Of a stretch of 64,000 bases of DNA, positions 8,371 through 16,675 are shown one piece after another (within the stretch, counting starts at the first letter, position 1; each line of letters starts with the position of its first letter). The stretch is taken from NCBI RefSeq assembly GCF_019966515.1, contig NZ_JAIMIB010000001.1, forward strand, positions 248,001 to 312,000, given 5' to 3'. Both the position numbers and the translations under genes were made by a program. Under the pieces are notes generated by a model. It was not told the DNA's origin. It made no database searches and was given only the letters and a program-made list of their open reading frames with translations. The DNA comes from Roseovarius aestuarii (lineage in GTDB: Bacteria > Pseudomonadota > Alphaproteobacteria > Rhodobacterales > Rhodobacteraceae).

Positions 8371-9603
8371 TCAGGCTTTCCACCAGCGACGCGGCTCGAC
8401 GTTCTCTGGCAAGGTATCTTCTTCAATCTCGCGTGCGATATTGTAGATCTCCTGATACGTATCCATGCCACCGGACCAGCCGTTAAGACGTTCGCGCCAT
8501 TCTTCCCAAAGCTGGGGCTGGAACTCGGGCGAGCACATCTCTTCCGCCTTGCGACGTTCTTCTTTTGACAAGAAGGCGTTGCGCACGTTGTTCTGGGCGA
8601 AGATCGTATTCGGCAGCTGCGGATCGGACAGACCAACCGTCTTGACCAGTGCCGCCTCGTTGGCCGCCTGTACGTGGGTCTGTGCCCAGTACGAGCTTTC
8701 CATGACAGCATCCTGCAACTCGCCGCCGAGGCTGTCGAACACGCCTGCATTCATCGCCGTATGCTCTGTACCGCAGAAGAAATCGAGATGTACCGACTGG
8801 GAAACAACCGGCGACATGTTGGCGTACGCAACCGCAGATGCCCAGGTTTCCGCACCATCGATCAGACCCTGTTTCAGGCCGTCGAGGGTTTCTTCCCAAG
8901 CCACAGGAACCGGGTTCAGGTTCAGGGCAGTCATGGCGATTCGCCCCAATTGAGTGCCCGTAACACGGTTCTTGGTGCCAAAGAGTTGCTCAATGCTTGT
9001 CACGGTTTCCTTGTCTTCCCAAGCCAGGCCCAGCTGAATTCCGCGCAGTTCTGCGTGCGAGAACAGGAATTTCAGACCGTGGCGCTTTTCATAGGGATCG
9101 CGCAGCAGCTCGACGGATTTCGGATGATACAGGAAGTGGTATTGATCTGCCCGGCTCCGGAACATGAACGCATAGTCGAGAACGTTCAGGTAAGGCGCGC
9201 CACCGGCAGAGTTCTGCGTGGAGGCAGCATAGATATCGACGATACCCTGTTGCGCCTTTTCAACGCAGGACACCTGACCGCAAATCTGATTATCGCCAAT
9301 GAATTCAACGCGGATTTCACCGTCAGTGCGGCTTTCCAGGTCACGGGCGAATTCCAGTGCACCAGCGCGCTCGATCAGCAGGTTGCGCGCATTGAAGCCT
9401 GCAGCACCGAATTTGAGCGTGTGCTTCGGTTCTTTGGCGAATCGTTTTTCGTAGGTCGATTCAGCGGCACGCGCCAGATTGCCCAGGCTCATCGCGCCGC
9501 CAAAGGCACCAGCCGCAAGCAGCGTCGAGCTCATCCCGTACCGCCCTGCCAGCCTGAACACATCGCGCCGTGAGATGTGGTCTAGTTTATTGAATACACT
9601 CAT
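8371..9603 (-). CDS. TRAP transporter substrate-binding protein (DctP) with Tat-type signal
   Basis: Periplasmic solute receptor of 410 residues. The start is ATG 9603, chosen because GGGAGG lies just upstream; an in-frame ATG at 9630 lacks this. The N-terminus has a twin-arginine motif S-R-R-D-V-F (residues 11-16) followed by a hydrophobic stretch, so export is probably by Tat as a folded protein. The rest matches the DctP fold, e.g. the KFGAAGFNARN region after the signal and a GLKQGLIDGAETWASAV segment. It is the first gene of dctP-dctQ-dctM-iclR. Substrate unknown. Confidence 0.88.
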   Translation of the reverse strand: MSVFNKLDHISRRDVFRLAGRYGMSSTLLAAGAFGGAMSLGNLARAAESTYEKRFAKEPKHTLKFGAAGFNARNLLIERAGALEFARDLESRTDGEIRVEFIGDNQICGQVSCVEKAQQGIVDIYAASTQNSAGGAPYLNVLDYAFMFRSRADQYHFLYHPKSVELLRDPYEKRHGLKFLFSHAELRGIQLGLAWEDKETVTSIEQLFGTKNRVTGTQLGRIAMTALNLNPVPVAWEETLDGLKQGLIDGAETWASAVAYANMSPVVSQSVHLDFFCGTEHTAMNAGVFDSLGGELQDAVMESSYWAQTHVQAANEAALVKTVGLSDPQLPNTIFAQNNVRNAFLSKEERRKAEEMCSPEFQPQLWEEWRERLNGWSGGMDTYQEIYNIAREIEEDTLPENVEPRRWWKA

Positions 9604-9624
9604 TGGGTCCTCCCGTTTAGAGTT

Positions 9625-9639
9625 TCTCATTGGTTGAGA
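9625..9639. promoter_or_regulatory. Small inverted repeat in the dctP-GMC divergent promoter
   Basis: TCTCA (9625-9629) and TGAGA (9635-9639) are inverted around 5 bases, 22 bp upstream of the dctP start in the 114-bp intergenic region. Possible secondary operator; short and weak. Confidence 0.25.
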
Positions 9640-9682
9640 CTTTTAGTTCCAAAAAACACTAGCTTATTTTTTCTAATCTGCA

Positions 9683-9697
9683 TAGAATTATTTTCTA
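9683..9697. promoter_or_regulatory. Candidate IclR-type operator upstream of the GMC gene
   Basis: TAGAATTATTTTCTA is a TAGAA-N5-TTCTA palindrome resembling the classical E. coli IclR box TGGAAATNATTTCCA (10 of 14 defined positions identical). It lies 21-35 bp upstream of the GMC start in the promoter region shared with the iclR-containing TRAP operon. Confidence 0.45.
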
Positions 9698-9717
9698 CCG
9701 CATGGGGAGGACATTTC

Positions 9718-11313
9718 ATGGAAGCTGATTTCATAGTCATCGGCGCAGGTTCGGCCGGGTGCGTTCTGGCCAATCGTCTGAGTGCCGACCCCAAGAACCG
9801 TGTCATTCTACTTGAGGCAGGTGGGCGCGACACTAATCCATGGATACACATCCCGGTGGGCTATTTCAAAACCATCCACAATCCGAAGGTGGACTGGTGC
9901 TACAAAACCGAACCCGACCCAGGGTTGAACGGGCGCTCCATCGAATGGCCACGCGGCAAGGTGTTAGGCGGATCTTCTTCGCTGAACGGGTTGCTCTATG
10001 TTCGGGGTCAGCCACAGGATTACGATCGCTGGCGGCAGATGGGCAACAAGGGCTGGGGATGGGACGATGTCCTGCCCCTGTTCAAACGCGCCGAGGACAA
10101 CGAACGCGGCGCCGACGCCTATCATGGGCAGGACGGACCGCTATCGGTGTCGAACATGCGCATTCAGCGCCCCATCACGGATGCCTGGGTCGCCGCCGCG
10201 CAAGCCGCAGGCTATCCTTTCAACCCGGACTACAATGGCGAAAATCAGGAAGGTGTCGGTTTTTTCCAACTCACCTCAAAGAACGGGCGACGATGCAGTT
10301 CGGCGGTGGCCTATCTCAAACCTGTTAAATCGCGCGAAAACCTGCAGATCATTACCCACGCCCAGGTCGATAAAATCGAAATAGAAGGCAATTGCGCAAC
10401 CGGGGTCAGCTACACCGATCGCAGTGGTGCCCTAAAGACAATCTCCGCTAAGCGGGAGATCATTCTGAGTGGCGGCGCTATCAACTCTCCGCAATTGTTG
10501 ATGCTTTCCGGCATCGGTGAAGCCGAGCAACTTAACGCACACGGTATCACGATCAAAAAAGAGCTCAGGGGCGTTGGCAAGGGGATGCAGGACCATTTGC
10601 AAGCACGACTTGTCTATAAATGCAATGAACCGACGTTGAATGATGAGGTGAGCAGCCTATTCGGGCAAGCTAGGATCGGTCTGAAATACCTGATGTTCCG
10701 GTCCGGCCCGATGACGATGGCCGCCAGCCTGGCAACCGGCTTCCTGAAAACCAACGAAGACCAGGAAACGCCAGACATTCAGTTTCATGTGCAGCCGCTC
10801 TCTGCGGAAAACCCGGGCAAAGGGGCTGACAAGTTCTCGGCATTCACCATGTCGGTGTGCCAGTTGCGCCCCGAAAGCCGGGGAGAGATCAGGTTGTCAA
10901 GCAGCGACCCGAGGACCTATCCCAAAATCATTCCCAATTATCTGTCCACCGAGACCGATTGCCGGACAATTGTTGCCGGCGTCAACATCGCACGGACGAT
11001 CGCACGACACCCGCCATTGACTACAAAGATCTCAGAAGAGTTTCGCCCTAGCGCCAATCTGGACATGAATGACTATGACGCCACGCTGGATTGGGTGCGC
11101 AATAATACCGCCTCGATCTACCACCCAACAGGCACCTGCAAGATGGGCGACGGGCCGGACGCGGTTGTCGACGACAGGCTGCGCGTCCACGGCATCCGCG
11201 GGTTGCGCGTCGCGGACTGCTCGATCATGCCGGAAATCGTTTCAGGCAATACCAACGCCCCCGCGATCATGATCGGTGAAAAAGCCAGCGACTTGATCCT
11301 TGAGGATCAGTAA
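9718..11313 (+). CDS. GMC-family FAD-dependent oxidoreductase (choline/alcohol dehydrogenase-like)
   Basis: Flavoprotein of 531 residues that should oxidise an alcohol group to the aldehyde. Start at ATG 9718 has GGGGAGG just upstream; the open frame before it has no such signal. The N-terminus carries the Rossmann motif DFIVIGAGSAGCVLANRLS; GMC signatures GKVLGGSSSLNGLLYVRG and LSGGAINSPQLLMLSGIG follow, and the C-terminal IYHPTGTCKMG and SGNTNAPAIMIGEK hold the catalytic histidine/asparagine region. It is divergent from the TRAP operon, so the transported compound or its product may be the substrate. Convergent with the next gene, 1 bp apart. Confidence 0.93.
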   Translation: MEADFIVIGAGSAGCVLANRLSADPKNRVILLEAGGRDTNPWIHIPVGYFKTIHNPKVDWCYKTEPDPGLNGRSIEWPRGKVLGGSSSLNGLLYVRGQPQDYDRWRQMGNKGWGWDDVLPLFKRAEDNERGADAYHGQDGPLSVSNMRIQRPITDAWVAAAQAAGYPFNPDYNGENQEGVGFFQLTSKNGRRCSSAVAYLKPVKSRENLQIITHAQVDKIEIEGNCATGVSYTDRSGALKTISAKREIILSGGAINSPQLLMLSGIGEAEQLNAHGITIKKELRGVGKGMQDHLQARLVYKCNEPTLNDEVSSLFGQARIGLKYLMFRSGPMTMAASLATGFLKTNEDQETPDIQFHVQPLSAENPGKGADKFSAFTMSVCQLRPESRGEIRLSSSDPRTYPKIIPNYLSTETDCRTIVAGVNIARTIARHPPLTTKISEEFRPSANLDMNDYDATLDWVRNNTASIYHPTGTCKMGDGPDAVVDDRLRVHGIRGLRVADCSIMPEIVSGNTNAPAIMIGEKASDLILEDQ

Positions 11314-11314
11314 C

Positions 11315-11827
11315 TCAAAACTCCAGCCATTTATACATCACCAGCGCGTCAATCAGCCCCATCTTCGGATGATCGAAGGCCGTTGGCAGACGGCCAACCG
11401 TGTCAAAGCCCAGCTTGTGCGAAAGATGAACGGCGTGGGTATTGGTCGACAGAACCAGGTTATACTGCATCGCGCGATAGCCCAGTTTGAGCGCCTCGGC
11501 CTGCGAATGCTCACACATCCAGGCGGCCAGCCCCTGCCCCCGCGCCGCCTCGGCCACCAGGTAGTCGCAGGTGCACACATGCGCACCGCCGCCCGCGTGA
11601 TTGGTCTTGATATAGTAGGTCCCCAGGATTTCACCGCCCACCTCGGCCACATAGGTGGCGCGTGGCGACTGCATCCACAGATCAAAGGCCCCATCTCGGC
11701 TGATCTGCGGGTCGATGGCATAGGTCTCCCCCGCGCGGATCACGCTCCGCAGGATCGGCCAGATGCCTTCGAAATTCTCGTCCCGCGCCAGGCGTAGCGT
11801 AATGTTCCCATTCCCGTAACCGTTCAC
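11315..11827 (-). CDS. GNAT-family N-acetyltransferase
   Basis: Acetyl-CoA-dependent acyltransferase of 170 residues. I prefer GTG 11827 because GGGGGA lies just upstream; a GTG at 11848 in the same frame has no ribosome site. The acetyl-CoA loop is seen in YLVAEAARGQGLAAWMCEHS, and a YNLVLSTNTHAVHLSHKLGF strand-helix closes the fold. Convergent with the GMC gene and not in an evident operon. Substrate unknown. Confidence 0.85.
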   Translation of the reverse strand: MNGYGNGNITLRLARDENFEGIWPILRSVIRAGETYAIDPQISRDGAFDLWMQSPRATYVAEVGGEILGTYYIKTNHAGGGAHVCTCDYLVAEAARGQGLAAWMCEHSQAEALKLGYRAMQYNLVLSTNTHAVHLSHKLGFDTVGRLPTAFDHPKMGLIDALVMYKWLEF

Positions 11828-12000
11828 CGCATCCCCCGAAACTTCCACTTTAGCACCAGAACATATAGTGCGAGAGGTTTGCTCTGGGCCAGAAACAAAA
11901 GAGTTTTCAGATCAGATGGTTAAAAACTCTTTGGAACTGTTGCAGCAAGTCTAGATCTGACCCAACCGGAGCCGGAGCACAGAATTTTCGGGGGGGGTGA

Positions 12001-12023
12001 GCCGGGCCCGTTTCAGGCCCGGC
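12001..12023 (-). terminator. GC-rich hairpin after acuI
   Basis: GCCGGGCC (12001-12008) and GGCCCGGC (12016-12023) form a perfect 8-bp stem with a 7-base loop, 11 bp downstream of the acuI stop on the minus strand. There is no T-run, so termination efficiency is uncertain. Confidence 0.5.
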
Positions 12024-12033
12024 CCCTGCCCTG

Positions 12034-13026
12034 TCAGGCGTTAACGTCGACGACGACACGACCCTTGACCTGTCCTTTCAGGATATCTGCGCCAAGGCCC
12101 GGCAAATCCCCAAGTTTCGCTGGTTGGATCATCGCCTCAAGCTTATCCATCGGCAGGTCGCTGGCGATCCGCTTCCAGGCGCGGACGCGGTTGTCGTAGG
12201 GTTGCATCACGCTGTCGATGCCCAGCAGGTTCACCCCGCGCAAGAGGAACGGAATAACCGTGGCGGGCAGGCCAGCGCCGCCTGCCAGACCGACTGCCGA
12301 AACCGAGGCACCGTATTTCATCTGCCCGAGCACCCGCGCCAACATGGCACCGCCCACGGCATCGACACAGCCGGACCAAGATTCCGATTCCAGCGGACGT
12401 TTTGTGGTCTCGTTGATCTCTTCGCGGGCAACGATCTGCGTGGCGCCCAAGGATTTGAGGTAATCCGCCGTTTCAGGCCGACCGGTCACTCCGGCCACTT
12501 CATAGCCCAGATTGGCCAGAATCGCGGTGGCCACGCTGCCGACCCCGCCCGCTGCTCCGGTGACCAGCACCGGTCCATACCCGGGCTCAAGCCCGTGATC
12601 TTCAAGCGCCATGACCGCCAGCATCGCGGTAAAGCCCGCCGTGCCCACCGCCATCGCCTCACGGGTATCAAGCCCGTCGGGCAGTGGCACCAGCCAGTCG
12701 GCGCGTACATTGGCCTTCTGCGAGTAGCCGCCCCAATGTGCCTCGCCCACGCGCCAGCCGGTCAGCACGACCTTATCGCCAGGGCGGTAGCGATCATCAG
12801 ACGACGCCTCAACCGTGCCTGCAAAATCAATGCCGGGTACATGCGGATACTTGCGCACCAGCCCACCGCCCGGTCCGATGCACAGGCCGTCCTTGTAGTT
12901 GACCGTCGAATATTCGACCGCGACCGTGACCTCACCCTCGGGCAGGTCATCAACGCCTAGTTCTTTCACGGCAGCGCTGGTTTTGCCACTCTCTTCGTCT
13001 TTCTCAACAACTAGTGCCTTGAACAT
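12034..13026 (-). CDS. acuI: AcuI, NADPH-dependent acryloyl-CoA reductase
   Basis: Medium-chain dehydrogenase/reductase of 330 residues that reduces toxic acryloyl-CoA to propionyl-CoA in DMSP and acrylate metabolism. The N-terminal GroES-like domain shows YSTVNYKDGL and VPGIDFAGTV; the nucleotide-binding motif is VTGAAGGVGSVA (about residues 156-167). It lacks structural zinc-binding cysteines, as AcuI/YhdH proteins do. GAGAGG precedes the ATG. It lies 64 bp downstream of dmdA, the arrangement also seen in Ruegeria pomeroyi. Confidence 0.93.
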   Translation of the reverse strand: MFKALVVEKDEESGKTSAAVKELGVDDLPEGEVTVAVEYSTVNYKDGLCIGPGGGLVRKYPHVPGIDFAGTVEASSDDRYRPGDKVVLTGWRVGEAHWGGYSQKANVRADWLVPLPDGLDTREAMAVGTAGFTAMLAVMALEDHGLEPGYGPVLVTGAAGGVGSVATAILANLGYEVAGVTGRPETADYLKSLGATQIVAREEINETTKRPLESESWSGCVDAVGGAMLARVLGQMKYGASVSAVGLAGGAGLPATVIPFLLRGVNLLGIDSVMQPYDNRVRAWKRIASDLPMDKLEAMIQPAKLGDLPGLGADILKGQVKGRVVVDVNA

Positions 13027-13090
13027 CTTGTTTCCTCTCGTCTTTTAAGTTTTCCCTGAAATTACCCAGGCAGGGCATCACGCCCAATAA

Positions 13091-14194
13091 TCAGTTCCAA
13101 AATCCGTGCCGCACCCGCGCCTCGCGTGGTCCATCCGGCGTATCGACCTTCAGCGCGCGCCCACCGTTCCAATGGGTTGCGGCCACCATGCCAATGGCAA
13201 CATTGGTGGCAAAATCCGGAGACCACGTCGCCGATGTGACCTGCCCGACGATCTCGCCATCGGCTCGCAACGGCCACGCTCTGTCACAGGTGGGAACCGC
13301 TTTACCTTCAATCTCAAGCGCCCGGATCATCTGCGCACTGCCAGCTTCAAGCTCCTCGCGCATGGCACGACCACCAAAACAGGTGCCAAGTTGGCTCGCG
13401 CTGACAAACTTGCCCAGACCACATTCAAGCGGGGAATTATCGCTTGTCATATCGTTACCATAAGACAGCAAGCCACTTTCGATCCGCTCAATCAGGTTTG
13501 GCCCCCCCGCCCGCACATCAAGCGGTTTTCCCGCCTCAAAAAGCGCGTGCCAGAGCGGCATGCCACGCTCAGAGCCTTCAACGTAAATCTCAAACCCGCC
13601 CTGTTTGGAGTAGCCAGAGCGCGCGATCAGGAAGTCAAAGCCGTTGAATTTAAACCGATCACAGCCGAAGAATGTCAGATCGCGAACCTTGTCGCCAAAG
13701 ACCTGCGCCATCAAGTCATCCGATTTCGGTCCCTGAACGCCCAAAGGTGAGACATCGGGTTCGCTGACCGTAACATCGAAGCCGTTACACGCGGCGACTG
13801 CGTTGACCCACATCAACAGGTCACTATCCGCAATGGAAATCCAATAAGTCTCAGGCCCCGCCTGCACCAATACCGGATCGTTCAGCATGCCGCCACCCTG
13901 ATCCGTGACCGGAACATACATGCAGCGATTGGGGCTGATTTTACCAAGGTCCCGGGGCGTCAGGAACTGGATCAGACGGAGCGCATCCGGACCCTGCACC
14001 TGCACCTGTCGCTCGCACGAAACATCCCAGACCTGCACCGCCTGTTTCAGATGGTGATAATCTTCCTCGACACTGGCGAACATCGTCGGCAGCAGCATGC
14101 GGTTATAAACGGTGTAGGCCTTGATACCTTGCGCTTCCACACCTTCGGAAAAAGGCGTGCGGCGCACCCGGCGCGATGGCGAAAGCAGTGCCAT
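13091..14194 (-). CDS. dmdA: DmdA, dimethylsulfoniopropionate demethylase
   Basis: Tetrahydrofolate-dependent enzyme of 367 residues that transfers a methyl group from DMSP to THF, giving methylmercaptopropionate. It belongs to the GcvT/aminomethyltransferase fold but has DmdA-specific blocks: SRRVRRTPFSEGVEAQG at the N-terminus, VWDVSCERQVQVQGPDALRL, GGMLNDPV, SPLGVQGPKSDDLMAQVFG, ARSGYSKQGGFEIYVEGSE and ESGLLSYGNDMT. Start is ATG 14194, which gives the DmdA length and N-terminus; the frame is open upstream to 14266 but overlaps DUF1326. Only 1 bp separates it from the DUF1326 stop, and acuI follows. Confidence 0.95.
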   Translation of the reverse strand: MALLSPSRRVRRTPFSEGVEAQGIKAYTVYNRMLLPTMFASVEEDYHHLKQAVQVWDVSCERQVQVQGPDALRLIQFLTPRDLGKISPNRCMYVPVTDQGGGMLNDPVLVQAGPETYWISIADSDLLMWVNAVAACNGFDVTVSEPDVSPLGVQGPKSDDLMAQVFGDKVRDLTFFGCDRFKFNGFDFLIARSGYSKQGGFEIYVEGSERGMPLWHALFEAGKPLDVRAGGPNLIERIESGLLSYGNDMTSDNSPLECGLGKFVSASQLGTCFGGRAMREELEAGSAQMIRALEIEGKAVPTCDRAWPLRADGEIVGQVTSATWSPDFATNVAIGMVAATHWNGGRALKVDTPDGPREARVRHGFWN

Positions 14195-14195
14195 T

Positions 14196-14900
14196 TTACT
14201 TTGGACCTTTCCAATCGATCGGGCAGATCTCGGCCGATTTGCCGCCGAAATCCCAGACCCGGCCATAGTCGCGCACCTTGGATTTCAGGCCCTTCGCGGC
14301 AATGATATCCGGCCCCATCCAGTATTTGGAATTCGTCACCATCACCGGATGATCGGGGCTGAGCCCGTCGATCATCTCGATCTCGCCCGCAATCTTGCGG
14401 CCGATATAGATGCCGCGCTTCTTGCCGTCGCGCACGATCTCGACCTTTTGGCGTTCGGCACCGATGATTTCGGAAACCAGCATGGTGAAAAGCCCGGTGG
14501 TGCCACCCGCCTGGCCCGAGAAGATTTGTAGGATACCATTATAGGCTTTACCGCTGGCCCGCTCGTCAACATAGGCTGCAACACGCCAGTTGCCCTCGCC
14601 CATGCGACCCGGAATATCGACCAGAAGCCCGACGTTGAGACCAGACAGGTCCTCGCCCTCGAAATGTCCCTCGTCGATGGCAATGGCCATCCAGGCGTGG
14701 CAATGGCCTTCCGTGGGTGGATGATTACCAAGGCTGACAACACAGGGGCAGAAGACCGTGCAGGAGCAATTCAGGAAAAGCTCACCCTTGATGGCCCACT
14801 CGGTCGGCGACATCTTGCGCCGCTTCGGGTTCGGCATCCGGTTGTCGATCCGTTGGGATACCGGCAGTTTGTCGGCATCCGGCTTGCGTTTGATCGCCAT
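14196..14900 (-). CDS. DUF1326 domain protein with N-terminal cysteine cluster
   Basis: Conserved protein of 234 residues, function unknown. After a basic leader of about 30 residues comes NCSCTVFCPC (C45, C47, C51, C53), then C67 and H68, a spacing suited to metal or thiol chemistry. No membrane segment is evident, so it is probably cytoplasmic or peripheral. The start ATG 14900 has GGAGG within the end of the DUF2182 gene (3-bp gap), and the stop lies 1 bp before dmdA. DUF1326 and DUF2182 are commonly adjacent in genomes. The tight packing upstream of dmdA is the notable point. Confidence 0.85.
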   Translation of the reverse strand: MAIKRKPDADKLPVSQRIDNRMPNPKRRKMSPTEWAIKGELFLNCSCTVFCPCVVSLGNHPPTEGHCHAWMAIAIDEGHFEGEDLSGLNVGLLVDIPGRMGEGNWRVAAYVDERASGKAYNGILQIFSGQAGGTTGLFTMLVSEIIGAERQKVEIVRDGKKRGIYIGRKIAGEIEMIDGLSPDHPVMVTNSKYWMGPDIIAAKGLKSKVRDYGRVWDFGGKSAEICPIDWKGPK

Positions 14901-14903
14901 TGA

Positions 14904-15749
14904 TTATCCTCCATTTGCAAGCGGCAGGGCCAGCACGGCCAGACCGCTGAATATCAGCGCCACACCCATCGGTCTTGTCACCGCGTGACCGATCTGTGGC
15001 AGTTTTTCGAGCACCATGAAGAGCGTCGCGAGGCCCATCCACAAAAGGCTCATTACCCCGCCCACGAAACCAAGCGCCATGAAGCCCCAGCAGCAGCCGA
15101 CACAAAACGCACCCAGCCCCAGCCCCATACGCAACCCGCCCGCGAACCCGGCGCGCCAATGGCCCAGGAAATACATCATCGGGCTGTGGCAGACGCCGTG
15201 ACAGATTTCTTTGGCGCGGGTGAACTGAAACGCACCTACCGCCAGCAACAGCAGGCCAGCAAAGACAGGTGATGTCGCGATGCCCAGCATGTCAACAACA
15301 CCGCCGAAAAGCAGCGCCAGTTGCACACCGGTGATCAGGGCGGCAAAACCCACCCAGGTGATGAAATAGCCCAGCAAAACGCCCAGCCAGCCCGCGCGGC
15401 TGCCATTGGCGCTGGTCATCAGATCTTCATAGCTGCGCAGTGTCGGCACCAGCGTCGGCAGCATCATCGCCGCCATCATGATCGCCCACATCGCAAAAAG
15501 AGGCCCGAAATGCGCCATCGGCATATACATGTCCATGCGCGGGTCCATCTGGCGCATGGCTTGCCCTGCCGCCCCCGGACGACCCAGCATATCCAGATCC
15601 ATCCCCACCGCCATCGCATACATCACCCACCATGCCGCCAGAATCGTGGCGAAGAAGCCAAGCCACAGCAGGCTTCGCATCGGTGTTTGAAGGATGGCTT
15701 TCACCGGGTTGATCTCCGACTCAGTACTTGCTTTTAAAATGTCAGACAT
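14904..15749 (-). CDS. DUF2182 integral membrane protein, predicted metal-binding
   Basis: Protein of 281 residues with about 6-7 transmembrane helices. It is rich in Met, His and Cys: MDMYMPMAH (72-80), MMAAMMLP (91-98), CHGVCH (183-188) and CVGCC (216-220), placed where copper or another soft metal could be bound. The family (COG5486) is annotated as predicted metal-binding membrane protein; its function is not known. Start is uncertain: ATG 15749 has no ribosome site and lies inside an operator-like palindrome, whereas GTG 15704 (codon 16) has CGGAGAT upstream. First gene of the unit leading to dmdA. Confidence 0.83.
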   Translation of the reverse strand: MSDILKASTESEINPVKAILQTPMRSLLWLGFFATILAAWWVMYAMAVGMDLDMLGRPGAAGQAMRQMDPRMDMYMPMAHFGPLFAMWAIMMAAMMLPTLVPTLRSYEDLMTSANGSRAGWLGVLLGYFITWVGFAALITGVQLALLFGGVVDMLGIATSPVFAGLLLLAVGAFQFTRAKEICHGVCHSPMMYFLGHWRAGFAGGLRMGLGLGAFCVGCCWGFMALGFVGGVMSLLWMGLATLFMVLEKLPQIGHAVTRPMGVALIFSGLAVLALPLANGG

Positions 15750-15763
15750 TTAAATGTAAGACA
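15740..15763. promoter_or_regulatory. Tandem FadR-type operator candidate between DUF2182 and gntR
   Basis: TGTCAGACA (15740-15748) and TGTAAGACA (15755-15763) are two copies of a GT-N3-AC half-palindrome with centres 15 bp apart; together they flank the perfect 12-bp palindrome ACATTTAAATGT (15746-15757). The GT-N3-AC core fits the FadR-subfamily GntR consensus TNGTNNNACNA. The sites fill the 15-bp gap between divergent start codons, so one bound regulator could control both directions. Confidence 0.6.
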
Positions 15764-15764
15764 A

Positions 15765-16502
15765 ATGAAAATTGATCCAGATAACAAAGCTGATCTGTCG
15801 GCACAGATCGCACAGGCCATCCGCGATGCCATCGTCAGCGGCGATATGATCGTGGACGAACGACTGCCCTCCGAGGCCGAGCTGGCCGATCAGTTCCAGG
15901 TCTCGCGCCCCACCGTGCGCGAGGCATTAAAACGGCTGGCGGCGCAATCACTGATCCGCACACAGCGTGGAGCCTTTGGCGGCGCCTTCGTGAACCGGCT
16001 GAGTTACGAAGAGGCATATGGCCAGCAAATCACCACCGCGACGCTGCTGCTCAGCATGAATGCGGTCAGTTTCGACGTGGCCTGTGAGGCGCGCTATGCG
16101 CTTGAACGCGCCTGCACCCCTTTGGCGGCCGAGCGGCGAACACCCGATCATCTGGCAACGATGCGGGCCGAGATTCACCGTCAGGGCCAGCCCGGCCTCA
16201 GCGACGAGTCGTTCTGCGCCTCGGACGTGACCTTTCACCGCGCGCTGGTCGATGCCGCGGGCAACCCGGTGTTGTCTTACCAACTGGCGGGCGCGGTCGA
16301 GGCGATGCAACCGCTGATGAACATGATCACCTTCACCGCCCGGTCGCGCGAAGAAATTGTGCGCCTTCACACCTGTATCGCCGAAGCAATCGAGGCGATG
16401 GACGCCCGCGCTGCTGAGACTGCGCTGCAAGAGCTAAAAGCCTATACGCTGACCCTCGCCCGTGACGTGATGGCCGCCCGGCAAAAGACACGCGCAACAT
16501 AA
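15765..16502 (+). CDS. GntR-family (FadR/FCD subfamily) regulator, likely of the dmdA operon
   Basis: Regulator of 245 residues with a winged helix-turn-helix (about 10-75; LPSEAELADQFQVSRPTVREALKRL) and an all-helical FCD ligand-binding domain (about 90-235), where the histidines in FHRALVDAAGNPVL and RLHTCIAEAI would bind a metal. It is divergent from the DUF2182-DUF1326-dmdA-acuI unit with operator-like repeats in between, so autoregulation and control of DMSP demethylation are likely. Ligand unknown, plausibly DMSP, acrylate or an acyl-CoA. No clear ribosome site precedes the ATG, so the mRNA may be leaderless. Confidence 0.92.
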   Translation: MKIDPDNKADLSAQIAQAIRDAIVSGDMIVDERLPSEAELADQFQVSRPTVREALKRLAAQSLIRTQRGAFGGAFVNRLSYEEAYGQQITTATLLLSMNAVSFDVACEARYALERACTPLAAERRTPDHLATMRAEIHRQGQPGLSDESFCASDVTFHRALVDAAGNPVLSYQLAGAVEAMQPLMNMITFTARSREEIVRLHTCIAEAIEAMDARAAETALQELKAYTLTLARDVMAARQKTRAT

Positions 16503-16675
16503 GAACTGCTCTTGGGGCCGATCCCTGCCAATCCTGCATCCCGGGCGCTATCTTTATATCCACTGCGCTGATTCAGCCGCCTCTCCTGTCAACTCCTGCC
16601 ATGATCCGGCTGGCACCCCGTCTCACTTCGTGGCAATACCGGAACAATAAACACCAACCGGGCGGGGGCGCGATC

